A DNA stretch of 64,000 bases from Flavobacteriia bacterium 40-80. Its GTDB lineage: Bacteria > Bacteroidota > Bacteroidia > Flavobacteriales_D > Crocinitomicaceae. Numbering within the stretch: the first letter of the stretch is position 1; each line of letters opens with the position of its first letter. The translations under genes and the position numbers were made by a program. Below are positions 28,970 through 37,253 of the stretch, piece after piece. The stretch is from NCBI GenBank assembly GCA_001899145.1, contig MKVF01000010.1, positions 62,001 through 126,000 on the forward strand. The letters run 5' to 3'. A model generated the notes under the pieces. The model did not search any database and was not told the origin of the DNA. It was given only the letters and a program-made list of their open reading frames with translations.

Positions 28970-31900
28970 TTATTCCACTCTCTTTGAAATATTATTTTTA
29001 TTCAGCCACCAATACAAAGGTGGTATCAATATCGGTGCAAAGAGTAAAGTGCTTGTCAGCCCTCCAATGATAACGGTTGCCAATGGCCTTTGAACATCGG
29101 AGCCGATCCCCTTTGAAATTGCTGCAGGAATAAGTCCTAAAATAGCTAATATCAAAATGGAAAGAATTGCCCTCAATTGTTCTTTTGATGTTTGTTGGAT
29201 CAGTGGTCGAGAAATGGAATTATTAAATGTTGCCCTGTTCAATGCAGAAACCAATAATACACCTGCCATTACTGATATTCCGAAAATGGAGACAAAACCA
29301 ACGCCTGCCGAAACATTAAAATAATATCCACGAATGAGTAAAGCAACGATTCCACCTCCAAGAGCAAACAAAACACAGCTTGTTGTTATCAGGGTATGTT
29401 TGAAATTTTTGTAAAGCATAAAGAGAAATACAACAACCATTATCAGCGTTAACGGAATGGTCAGCGCTAATTGTTTTCCCGCTCGCCCCAGGTTTTCATA
29501 TTGTCCCCCATAAATTATTTCATAACCTTTCGGTATGCTGATTTCACTTTCAATTCTCTTTTGCAGCCCTTTTACAAAACCGCCCTGGTCTATACCCCTG
29601 ATATTAGTTCGCACCGTTACCATTCGCTTGTTGTTGTAACGATAAATATTGGTTTGACCTTCCACAAAATTGATTTCAGCTAATTGCTCCATTGGAATTA
29701 AAGAACCATTGACAGAAGGCACTAACAGCTTTTTGATTTCGTCAATATTGTTTCTGAATTGGGGCAAATAACGAATGATAATATCATAGCGTTTTGTTCC
29801 GTCATATAACACGGAAATGTTTTTACCGCCTATGGCAGTTTCGATCATATTCTGAATATCAGAAATATTGATGCCGTAACGGGCTGCATTTTCACGGTTT
29901 ATTTTAATAGCCAATTGTTCCTGCGTTCCTTCCTGTTCAATATTTACGCCTTCGCTACCCTTCATTGATTTTACGATGTTGGAAATACTGTCTGCCTTGC
30001 TTCTCATTAGTATCAAATCATCTCCTACAATGGAAACGGCAAGGTCGGCAGCACTTCCTGTAACGATTTCCATTACCTGGTCAATGATCGGCTGCCCTGA
30101 TGTAAATTTTACACCTGGTAATTCTCGTTCTAATTCGGTAAGGATTTGCTTTACCAGCTCTTTTTTCGAAATGGTATCACTCCACAGCTGATAATCTTTT
30201 AATCCAACCAAAATTTCATTTCGGTTTGAAGGGAAAGGATCTGTGCCGTCATCGTTTCTGCCTGTTTGCGTAATAACAAAATCTATTTGCGGGTATTTGG
30301 AAATAATACTGCGAATTTCCGGCGCGTACTTGGCATTTTCCTGTATGGTAATTCCAGCAGGAAAGTTACCACGAATAAAAATAGAGCCTTCGTCCAGTTC
30401 GGGTAAAAATTCTGTTCCTAATTTCAGCCCGGACGAAATGAGTAACAAGACTATTCCAAAACCAAAGAGAACTGTTTTTTTGTAATGTTTTAAAAGTTTG
30501 GCAAGTGTTTTTGAATAACCGATTTCTAAAAATTCAAGAACCCTGTTTTTATGTTCTTTAAACGGTTTATCGGGGTTTGAAATAACTTTATTGTAAACAA
30601 ATGAAATCAATACAGGGATCAATGTCAATGCAGCAACCATGGAGCCGATAACTGCAAACGCCAATGTCAAAGCCATAGGTGAAAACAATTTGCCTTCAAC
30701 TCTTGTCATCAAAAGGATTGGCATGTAAGCCAAAATGATAATGGTAACGGAAAAGAAAATTTCCCGCCCGACTTCTTGTGCGGAAAGCAATGTAATATGC
30801 ACAATTCCATTTTTCTTTTCTTCAGGTGTAGCTATCCTGTATTTTCTAATCAGGTGTTCAGTCATTACCACTGCTCCATCCACAATTATTCCAAAATCAA
30901 TAGCACCCAATGAAAGTAGGTTGGCAGGGATACCCGTAAAACGCATAATGATAAAAGCGAAAAGCAATGAAAAAGGGATAGTGAGCGCTACGACTAAGGC
31001 GCTTCGCACGCTTCCCAGAAAGAAAATCAAGATAATAACCACGATGCTAACGCCTTCAAACAACGTTTTTCCTACTGTATTCAGAGAATGGTCAATCAAA
31101 AAACTACGGTTATAAAGCGTTCTGATTTTTACGCCTTCGGGTAACTCGTGCTCTTGTAAATCGGCAATATGTTGCTTTAATTCCGCCAATACTTCACTTG
31201 GGTTCTCGTATCTGCGAAGCAAAACAACTCCTTCCACTCCGTTGTTTACGTTTATATTGTCATTGGTAACAGTGTAGCCCAACACTCCGCTTGGCGGTGG
31301 CGGTGTTATTTCCACGCTTGCCACATCACGGACAAAAACAGGAACTCCGTTGTCAGATTTTAAAACAATGTTTTCAATGTCTTTTTCATTTTTAATTGCT
31401 CCCAACCCACGAACGGCAAAGCCCTGACCGCCCCGCTCCAAAATATTTCCGCCTGTGTTCTGGTTATTTGCTGCTATCGCATTTTCTACTTCTGAAATGG
31501 TAAGGTTATATTTACGAAGTTTATCAGGAGAAGTGAGAATATGCAATTGTTTTAAAGGTCCGCCAAAAGTTACGATATCTGCTACTCCTGCGGTTTGCAG
31601 TAAATAGGGTTTTATTACCCAGTCCTGTAAATCTCTTATCTGTATGGGAGAAAAGGTCGGCGGTGCTTCTACTACATAACGAAGAATTTCGCCCACGGCT
31701 GTGGATAAAGGTGCAAGCTCCGGCGATACGCTTTCGGGTAGCTCGGCTGTTGCTAAACGCTCCAGAACTTGCTGCCTTGCAAAATAATCGTTTGTACCGT
31801 CTTTGAAAGTCAGCTGAACAACGGATAATCCAAAAATAGTTCTGCTTCGGCGGTCTAATACATTGGGTGTATTTTGTAATGCTCTTTCAATGGGAACGGT

Positions 31901-32095
31901 TACCTGCTGCTCTACTTCTTCAGCTGCCCGGCCCTGATATTGTGCGACAACAATTACATTAGTATCGGCAATATCGGGATAGGCCTCAATTTTGAGCTTT
32001 GTGAAACAATAATAACCTGCAGCCATTAACACTATGCTGATGCCAACTACAAGCCAGCGGTTTTTAAGCGAAAATATCAAAAGTTGTTTAATCAT
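28970..32095 (-). CDS. czcA: CzcA-type heavy-metal efflux RND pump
   Basis: 1041 residues, the inner-membrane proton-driven pump of a tripartite exporter, with twelve predicted membrane helices and two large periplasmic loops. In the fourth helix Asp400, Asp406 and Glu413 (AIDFGIIVDGAVVMTEH) have exactly the spacing of the proton-relay residues described for CzcA, and the DFG..DGA pattern is that of the Co/Zn/Cd-Ni branch rather than of the Cu/Ag pump CusA. So divalent cations such as Zn, Cd, Co or Ni are the likely substrates. It is the last gene of the czcCBA operon; 91 bases with an inverted repeat separate it from czcB. Confidence 0.9.
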   Translation of the reverse strand: MIKQLLIFSLKNRWLVVGISIVLMAAGYYCFTKLKIEAYPDIADTNVIVVAQYQGRAAEEVEQQVTVPIERALQNTPNVLDRRSRTIFGLSVVQLTFKDGTNDYFARQQVLERLATAELPESVSPELAPLSTAVGEILRYVVEAPPTFSPIQIRDLQDWVIKPYLLQTAGVADIVTFGGPLKQLHILTSPDKLRKYNLTISEVENAIAANNQNTGGNILERGGQGFAVRGLGAIKNEKDIENIVLKSDNGVPVFVRDVASVEITPPPPSGVLGYTVTNDNINVNNGVEGVVLLRRYENPSEVLAELKQHIADLQEHELPEGVKIRTLYNRSFLIDHSLNTVGKTLFEGVSIVVIILIFFLGSVRSALVVALTIPFSLLFAFIIMRFTGIPANLLSLGAIDFGIIVDGAVVMTEHLIRKYRIATPEEKKNGIVHITLLSAQEVGREIFFSVTIIILAYMPILLMTRVEGKLFSPMALTLAFAVIGSMVAALTLIPVLISFVYNKVISNPDKPFKEHKNRVLEFLEIGYSKTLAKLLKHYKKTVLFGFGIVLLLISSGLKLGTEFLPELDEGSIFIRGNFPAGITIQENAKYAPEIRSIISKYPQIDFVITQTGRNDDGTDPFPSNRNEILVGLKDYQLWSDTISKKELVKQILTELERELPGVKFTSGQPIIDQVMEIVTGSAADLAVSIVGDDLILMRSKADSISNIVKSMKGSEGVNIEQEGTQEQLAIKINRENAARYGINISDIQNMIETAIGGKNISVLYDGTKRYDIIIRYLPQFRNNIDEIKKLLVPSVNGSLIPMEQLAEINFVEGQTNIYRYNNKRMVTVRTNIRGIDQGGFVKGLQKRIESEISIPKGYEIIYGGQYENLGRAGKQLALTIPLTLIMVVVFLFMLYKNFKHTLITTSCVLFALGGGIVALLIRGYYFNVSAGVGFVSIFGISVMAGVLLVSALNRATFNNSISRPLIQQTSKEQLRAILSILILAILGLIPAAISKGIGSDVQRPLATVIIGGLTSTLLFAPILIPPLYWWLNKNNISKRVE

Positions 32096-32100
32096 CTTTT

Positions 32101-32166
32101 TTAGTTATGAATGATGAAGTCTACGTGAGTTTGCTATTTGATTGGTATTTGTTCAATCATAACTAA
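32101..32166. repeat. Inverted repeat in the czcB-czcA gap
   Basis: TTAGTTATGA (32101-32110) and TCATAACTAA (32157-32166) are perfect 10-base inverted copies framing 46 bases. The left arm is part of AGTTATGAATGATGA, which recurs with one change inside the kinase gene at 34786-34800. Looks like a small palindromic repeat unit. Confidence 0.55.
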
Positions 32167-32186
32167 TCACTTGTAATTCATAATTT

Positions 32187-33218
32187 TTAATATCCAAATG
32201 ATAGCCCTTTGAGCTGTATTACGCCTTCAATAGCGATTTCCTCTCCGTTATTCAATCCGCTGAATACAATTATTCTTTCACCAAGCTGTTGCCCCGTCTG
32301 AATTTCCCTGCATTCAAAACTTGCACCGGGTTCGTTTCGGGATTCATTAGCAGATTTTTTTACAAACACATAACTTTTTCCCTGCACAGTTACTAACGAA
32401 TTTTTACTGATGCTGATAAAATTTCCTTCACTTAAGCTGAATGAAACATTGGCAAACATTCCTGCTTTAAGCTTACTTGATGAATTGTTTACGCTGATGC
32501 GGACTTTTACCATTCGTGTTGCATTGTCCACCACATCGGCAATAGCATCAATCCTGCCTGTAAACGTTTCATTCGGGAAAGAGGTGAACAAAATATTGCA
32601 GGAGCTTCCTTGTTCGATTCTGCTGATTTGATTTTCGGGAATATCACAAATTAAATAAGCCGTTCCCGCTTTTGCTTTCCGTAAAACGTCGGGCGCAAAG
32701 CCTCCCGAAATTAATTTTACTTCATGTTCTGTTAAAGCAGCTTTTTCATTAGCAAGATTGGTTTGTTCCATACTCAATGCTGTCTGTACATTTAATAGAT
32801 CCTGTCCTGTGGCTGCTCCGTGCAGCTGCAAATCTTTTGTGCGTTCTAATTCAATTTGCTTTTGTCTGATGTTGACATTTTGAATTTGGCTGATGTTGAT
32901 TTGATGTTGCATTAGCTGTGTGTAACTGCTTGCCAGATCCGGATTTTCAAACAATACAATATTTTGATTTGCTCCTTCTCCTGATGCCAAAATAGTAGCG
33001 GCAATTTTTGCAGGTGCAGTAAGCGCTGCTGTCAGATTGCTGTTGCTCACTTTCTCCGTTTTGAAAAATGAACGGGTTTCTGCATTAGGAAAAAATATGG
33101 TTTGTCCGTTATTGCTGACTACAGGAGCTGTATTTTTTTCTTCCTGCTTTTTCTCTTTACTTCCGCAAGAAGTAAGAAGCAAGAGGATTAAGAATAGGTA
33201 AGGTATGTTTTTCATCAT
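32187..33218 (-). CDS. czcB: CzcB-type periplasmic adaptor lipoprotein
   Basis: 343 residues, with lipobox LLTSC (Cys18 counting the first Met), so anchored in the inner membrane. A coiled-coil hairpin (about 100-165: SYTQLMQHQINISQIQ ... NVQTALSMEQTNLANEK) is flanked by lipoyl-like and beta-barrel segments (GTAYLICDIPENQISRIEQGSS; DNATRMVKVRISVNNSSSKLKAGMFANV), the membrane fusion protein layout. It joins the pump to the outer-membrane channel. Overlaps the czcC stop by 4 bases. Confidence 0.88.
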   Translation of the reverse strand: MMKNIPYLFLILLLLTSCGSKEKKQEEKNTAPVVSNNGQTIFFPNAETRSFFKTEKVSNSNLTAALTAPAKIAATILASGEGANQNIVLFENPDLASSYTQLMQHQINISQIQNVNIRQKQIELERTKDLQLHGAATGQDLLNVQTALSMEQTNLANEKAALTEHEVKLISGGFAPDVLRKAKAGTAYLICDIPENQISRIEQGSSCNILFTSFPNETFTGRIDAIADVVDNATRMVKVRISVNNSSSKLKAGMFANVSFSLSEGNFISISKNSLVTVQGKSYVFVKKSANESRNEPGASFECREIQTGQQLGERIIVFSGLNNGEEIAIEGVIQLKGLSFGY

Positions 33219-34471
33219 TGTGCTAATTGATTTATTAAACCTGTTGCGTAAAGCAGTTGAATGTAGCTTTGGCGGTATTGCTGCAAAGCCGCATAGTATT
33301 GTTGCTGTGTTTCCAACCAGCCACGCTGTGCTTCCAGAAAATCTATAATAGTTGTTCCTCCTTTGAGATAAGTGTATTTTACATTATCTAAAATGGTTTG
33401 GGATTGCTCTAACACAGTTTGGAAGTTCTGAACGTTTTGCTGTTGCAGCTGATAGCTTGCATAAGTGGTTTTTATTTCGGTTTGCAGCTGGCTTTGTATA
33501 GTGAAAAGCTGCTGTTCCGCCTGCTGTTTCAACAGATATGATTTTTTTATTTCACCCTGATTGCGGTTGAAAACAGGCAAATCAATAGTGGCATAAATGC
33601 CAAAATAAGGAATGGTGTTTTGCGGATTATAGATAAAACCCAATTCGGGTTGTGGAAATGCAAGCGACTTTTGCAGCTTTATATTGCTGTTTGAAACTTC
33701 AATCAATGATTTGGCTGTAAGAATGTCGCTGCGGCTTTGCAATGATTGTGCAAGTAAGCTGTCTATATTTGCAGGAATACTGAAAAGAAAATTATCGGCA
33801 GTATCAATGCTTACATTGTCCTGAATGCCTAACAAAAATTTCAATTCATTTTGTCGGTTAATGACTTCCTGTAAAGCTGTTTTGTATTGAATGGCATATT
33901 GTTTTGACAATAGTTCGGTACGAAACAGATCGGTTTGTGTAATGACCTGATTTTTGTAACGGAGTTGGTTAGTAATTACAAGGCTGTCAATATTGCTTTT
34001 TGCAGTGAGCAGAATATCTAACTGCTTTTGAGCGGTCCATACTTCTAACCACTTTTCGGCAACATCTGCATATAAATTACGTTCCCTTTCGGTATAGTTC
34101 TTCTCTGCAAACGCAACATTTTTATTGGCTACATCAATTTTGTATTTGCGTTGTCCCGCGATTTGAAAGGATTTTGTTAGTTGCCACCATACCTGACGGT
34201 TTTTCCCGTTATACCAACTGGTATTTGCAGGGAAGTGTGAAGGCTGCATTAATTGTATGGTCTGGTTATTTAAAACAAGATTAGGACGAAGTTTAGCGGT
34301 GATAATGTCAGTTTGTGCAATACTTACATTCAGCTGCTCTGTTTTTAAAACAAGGTTGTTTACCCGTGCTGTTTGCAGGGCTTGCTGCAAAGTGTAGTTA
34401 GTTTGTGCACTTGCGGTGAGGCAGTACAATACACAAAGAATTGAAAATGTATATCGGAGACGGAAATGCAT
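33215..34471 (-). CDS. czcC: CzcC/TolC-type outer-membrane efflux channel
   Basis: 418 residues from ATG 34471, giving a signal peptide MHFRLRYTFSILCVLYCLTASA-QTN. A TTG 27 bases upstream is in frame but lies in an inverted repeat and adds a poor leader. The sequence has two outer-membrane-efflux repeats with long coiled helices (YTLQQALQTARVNNLVLKTEQLNV; ANIDSLLAQSLQSRSDILTAKSLIEVSNS). It forms the exit duct of the tripartite metal pump. First gene of the czcCBA run after the kinase gene, gap 98 bases. Confidence 0.88.
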   Translation of the reverse strand: MHFRLRYTFSILCVLYCLTASAQTNYTLQQALQTARVNNLVLKTEQLNVSIAQTDIITAKLRPNLVLNNQTIQLMQPSHFPANTSWYNGKNRQVWWQLTKSFQIAGQRKYKIDVANKNVAFAEKNYTERERNLYADVAEKWLEVWTAQKQLDILLTAKSNIDSLVITNQLRYKNQVITQTDLFRTELLSKQYAIQYKTALQEVINRQNELKFLLGIQDNVSIDTADNFLFSIPANIDSLLAQSLQSRSDILTAKSLIEVSNSNIKLQKSLAFPQPELGFIYNPQNTIPYFGIYATIDLPVFNRNQGEIKKSYLLKQQAEQQLFTIQSQLQTEIKTTYASYQLQQQNVQNFQTVLEQSQTILDNVKYTYLKGGTTIIDFLEAQRGWLETQQQYYAALQQYRQSYIQLLYATGLINQLAQ

Positions 34472-34498
34472 TGTACCTGAATCATTAATCAGGTACAA
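34471..34498. promoter_or_regulatory. Perfect inverted repeat touching the czcC start codon
   Basis: TTGTACCTGA (34471-34480) and TCAGGTACAA (34489-34498) are perfectly complementary around an 8-base centre. On the minus strand the second arm ends on the A of the czcC ATG. It could be an operator for a dimeric regulator or an RNA hairpin controlling czcC translation. Confidence 0.6.
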
Positions 34499-34569
34499 AA
34501 GTCTGCTTACTCCTTTAAAAGGGCCGTTAGAGAAGCAACAGAAAAAAATTAGAATTTTGTTAGAAAGGG

Positions 34570-35955
34570 TTATATGGGCAATAACTCCACGACAAAAACT
34601 GCTCCCTGATTTTTTTTAGACAGGACGCTGACAGTACCTTTATGTAAAGCGATGATCTTTTGTGTGAGCGAAAGTCCAATACCGTTACCATCTGCATGTT
34701 TCTTGTTCTCTCCCCGATAAAACGGAGTGAAGATATTTTTTAAATCGGTTTCGGAAATACCAACTCCCTTGTCTGTGAAGCTAAGAGTTATGAATGATAA
34801 ATTATGAACTGCAGACTGATTAAATGAAATAAAAACGGTACAACTTTTATCCGATGAAAATTTGCATCCGTTTTCAAACAGGTTGGCAAAAGCCACTTTC
34901 AAAAGGTATTCGTTACCGTTCACGGATATTTGATTATCGTTTTCAAAATCATTTTCAAAATGAATATCAATTTTATAATCAGGGTTTGCTTGTTGCACCT
35001 GTTGCCGCGCATCCAACAACACCTCATCAATGCGAATTGGTTTAAAAGCAATTTCGGAAGGATCGTAACTCGCTTTAGCCAAATCCAGCAAACTGTTTGA
35101 AAGGCGAACTAATTTTTTTGCATCGTTCAAGGCGTTTTGAAGAGCTGTTTTATATTCCGCAATAGTCCGGTCTTTGTTGACTGAAAGTTCCAGCTCGGTA
35201 ATAATGGCTGCAAGAGGCGTCCGCAGTTCATGTGAAATATTAGAAACAAAATTCTTCTGGGCATCAAAAGAATTTTCAAGGCGGTTCAGCATTTCGTTAA
35301 ATGTATTTGCCAGCTCTGAAAGTTCATCCTTGCTGCCGTTACTCGTTAAACGTAAATCAAGATTTGTAGCAGAAATGTTTGCTGCTTTCTCAGTCATTTC
35401 CTTTACAGGCTCAAATGCTTTCTTCGAAAAAAAACGCCCTGCTATGTAGATGAATAAAATGGAAATGATAAAAACAATAATACAGTTTTTAAATAAACTA
35501 TCCAGTTTATTGTAACCGTGTTGGTCATAAGCTGTGGCGATAATTATAAAATTTTTACCCTGAAATTCATATCGTAAGCCAACTACCTGCCAATCTTCCT
35601 GATAAAAATTAATCTTCACTTTTTTGTTTATTTCATCTATCATTTGCTTGGTCTCTCTTACAAAATCAATATCAACGGCATCATGATATAACAAGGTAAA
35701 TGCTGTATCATAAATAGCTACTTCAACCTCATTTAAAATTTTTCTGTTATTATGATAGATGTCCTGCAAGGTTTTTTTTTCAACCCTGGCATTAAAAAAA
35801 AGATTGGCTTTTGTGAGGGCTTCTTTTTTCAGCAGCGCATAAAATTCTTTTTCCCGATTTTCTTTTGCACTATAATAAATAACGGCTGCAAATGCTAATA
35901 AAATAGTAGCAGTAATGAGCGTAAATAATATGGTAAGCCGTGTCCGTATCTTCAT
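34570..35955 (-). CDS. Sensor histidine kinase of the metal-efflux operon (CzcS/CusS-like)
   Basis: 461 residues: membrane helix at about 8-28, periplasmic loop of about 125 residues, second helix at 158-176, HAMP, then HisKA with His242 in FVSNISHELRTPLAA and HATPase_c (NLFENGCKFS; DKGVGISETDL; GNGIGLSLTQK). The loop probably senses metal in the periplasm, judging by the efflux genes behind it. A short segment VHNLSFIT just before the DKGVG box is encoded by a repeat-like stretch (34786-34811). Gap to the next gene czcC is 98 bases, with an inverted repeat. Confidence 0.9.
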   Translation of the reverse strand: MKIRTRLTILFTLITATILLAFAAVIYYSAKENREKEFYALLKKEALTKANLFFNARVEKKTLQDIYHNNRKILNEVEVAIYDTAFTLLYHDAVDIDFVRETKQMIDEINKKVKINFYQEDWQVVGLRYEFQGKNFIIIATAYDQHGYNKLDSLFKNCIIVFIISILFIYIAGRFFSKKAFEPVKEMTEKAANISATNLDLRLTSNGSKDELSELANTFNEMLNRLENSFDAQKNFVSNISHELRTPLAAIITELELSVNKDRTIAEYKTALQNALNDAKKLVRLSNSLLDLAKASYDPSEIAFKPIRIDEVLLDARQQVQQANPDYKIDIHFENDFENDNQISVNGNEYLLKVAFANLFENGCKFSSDKSCTVFISFNQSAVHNLSFITLSFTDKGVGISETDLKNIFTPFYRGENKKHADGNGIGLSLTQKIIALHKGTVSVLSKKNQGAVFVVELLPI

Positions 35956-35963
35956 TTCGAATT

Positions 35964-36332
35964 TCAGATTGTTGATTTCGGATTGTTTGCTTTAGCAGTT
36001 GTTCCGGCTGCTGTGAAAATGGCTCTGAGCTCATCGGCTTCTTTCAACAAACCTTTCGGCCTCCCTGTCTCCATCAGATTGGCTTCTACAATTAATTCAG
36101 GCCAAAACAAGGTTTCATCTCTCTCCTCTTCAACAATTGTAATTTTTGAAATAAAATCGGCTGAACTTCTTGCTCTGCGAGCTGCACGATAATTTACAGC
36201 CACCGAAGAGCCTGAACGTATAATTTGATTGCCCATCATAGGCTCTGCTTTTGTATTCGGTATCTCTTCCACCAATTTTATTATTCTTAAAGCAAATTGT
36301 TTTGTTCTGCATTTTAATTCTTCCTTCGTCAT
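35964..36332 (-). CDS. Four-helix bundle protein (23S rRNA intervening-sequence protein family)
   Basis: 122 residues from ATG 36332 (a GTG at 36344 is also in frame). The pattern FALRIIKLVEEIPNTKAEPMMGNQIIRSGSSVAVNYRAARRARSSADFISKITIVEEERDETLFWPELI is that of the small helical bundle family first seen in intervening sequences of 23S rRNA genes. Free-standing copies are common in Bacteroidota; function is unknown. Here it stands between the regulator gene (51 bases away) and the kinase gene (8 bases away), all on the same strand, so it is coexpressed with the metal-sensing pair. Confidence 0.85.
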   Translation of the reverse strand: MTKEELKCRTKQFALRIIKLVEEIPNTKAEPMMGNQIIRSGSSVAVNYRAARRARSSADFISKITIVEEERDETLFWPELIVEANLMETGRPKGLLKEADELRAIFTAAGTTAKANNPKSTI

Positions 36333-36383
36333 ATTTCCGATCACTAATGTTTTAATTCAGATTTTAAAATCCGCTCTCCGCGA

Positions 36384-37067
36384 TCACAAATCCGCCTTCA
36401 GTATAAAGCCCATGCCCGATTTGGTCCGAATAAGTTTTTTATCAAAATCCCTGTCGATTTTTTTTCTCAAATAATTGATGTAAACATCAATGAAGTTAGT
36501 ACCTGTATCAAAATGAGTATTCCAGACTTTTTCCGCAATTTCTACTCGTGAAAGGACTCTTTCAGGATTTTGAACCAAATATTGCAAGAGATTAAACTCT
36601 TTGGGAGTAAGGTTTATTTCATTTCCATCTCTCTTTACGATTTTTGTATGCAGATTCATTTCAAGGCCTGCATATTTTAAAATATTGCCTGTGTTAGTGG
36701 TTGTTTTTCCGTTTCGCTTTAATAATACACGAATGCGAACCAGCAATTCCCTCATTTCAAAAGGCTTTACAAGGTAGTCGTCTGCTCCTGCATCAAAACC
36801 TTCTACTTTATCGTCAGTTGTACCCAATGCCGTAAGCATAATGATAGGTGTATCAGGTTTACTTTCCCGGATTTGCCTGCACAGGTCAAGCCCGTCCATC
36901 TTCGGCAGAATAATGTCGGTGATGATCAGGTCATAATGATTTTGCAATGCTAATTTCTTACCTGAAAGCCCGTCATACGCCAAAGTCAAGGTAAATCCCT
37001 GCTCTTCCAAACCCCGTTGTATGAGTTCGGCCACTCTTTGGTCGTCTTCTATGATTAGAATATTCAT
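36384..37067 (-). CDS. OmpR/PhoB-type response regulator of the metal-efflux operon
   Basis: 227 residues from the ATG at 37067 (the preceding ATG at 37070 is equally possible). The receiver has Asp51 in DLIITDIILPKMDG and Lys in YLVKPFEM; the C-terminal winged helix (NLTPKEFNLLQYLVQNPERVLSRVEIAEKVW, TNFIDVYINYLRKKID) is the OmpR type. It probably switches on the czcCBA genes downstream on the same strand. First gene of the run; about 186 bases with a terminator for the preceding operon separate it from the beta-mannosidase gene. Confidence 0.92.
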   Translation of the reverse strand: MNILIIEDDQRVAELIQRGLEEQGFTLTLAYDGLSGKKLALQNHYDLIITDIILPKMDGLDLCRQIRESKPDTPIIMLTALGTTDDKVEGFDAGADDYLVKPFEMRELLVRIRVLLKRNGKTTTNTGNILKYAGLEMNLHTKIVKRDGNEINLTPKEFNLLQYLVQNPERVLSRVEIAEKVWNTHFDTGTNFIDVYINYLRKKIDRDFDKKLIRTKSGMGFILKADL

Positions 37068-37200
37068 CATTGCAAAGTTACAATTTACTCCCCTTGTTTT
37101 TAAGTCCGTGATTGTTTTACAATTCAATTTTGAGATTGTTATGTTCATTGTAGAAAAACAATGTCAGAACAGAATATTATATGCTCTTTAATTTTCAGAT

Positions 37201-37227
37201 AAACCACTGCTTTTAGCCCAGTGATTT
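37201..37227 (-). terminator. Terminator of the dapF-mannosidase operon
   Basis: On the minus strand AAATCACTG (37227-37219) pairs with CAGTGGTTT (37209-37201) with one U-G pair and a 9-base loop. A modest T-rich stretch follows. It stands between the mannosidase stop and the regulator gene. Confidence 0.5.
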
Positions 37228-37253
37228 ATTTTATAATACATAAAAATAAAAAA

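Noticed and set aside
34471-34498. Terminator after the kinase gene
   Set aside because: The inverted repeat lacks a T-tract on the minus strand (it runs directly into the czcC ATG), so it was recorded as a regulatory repeat.
36384-37067. Copper (Cus) rather than Czc-type system
   Set aside because: The pump's DFG...DGA...E pattern in helix 4 fits the Co/Zn/Cd-Ni branch, not the CusA pattern. The metal itself remains unproven.
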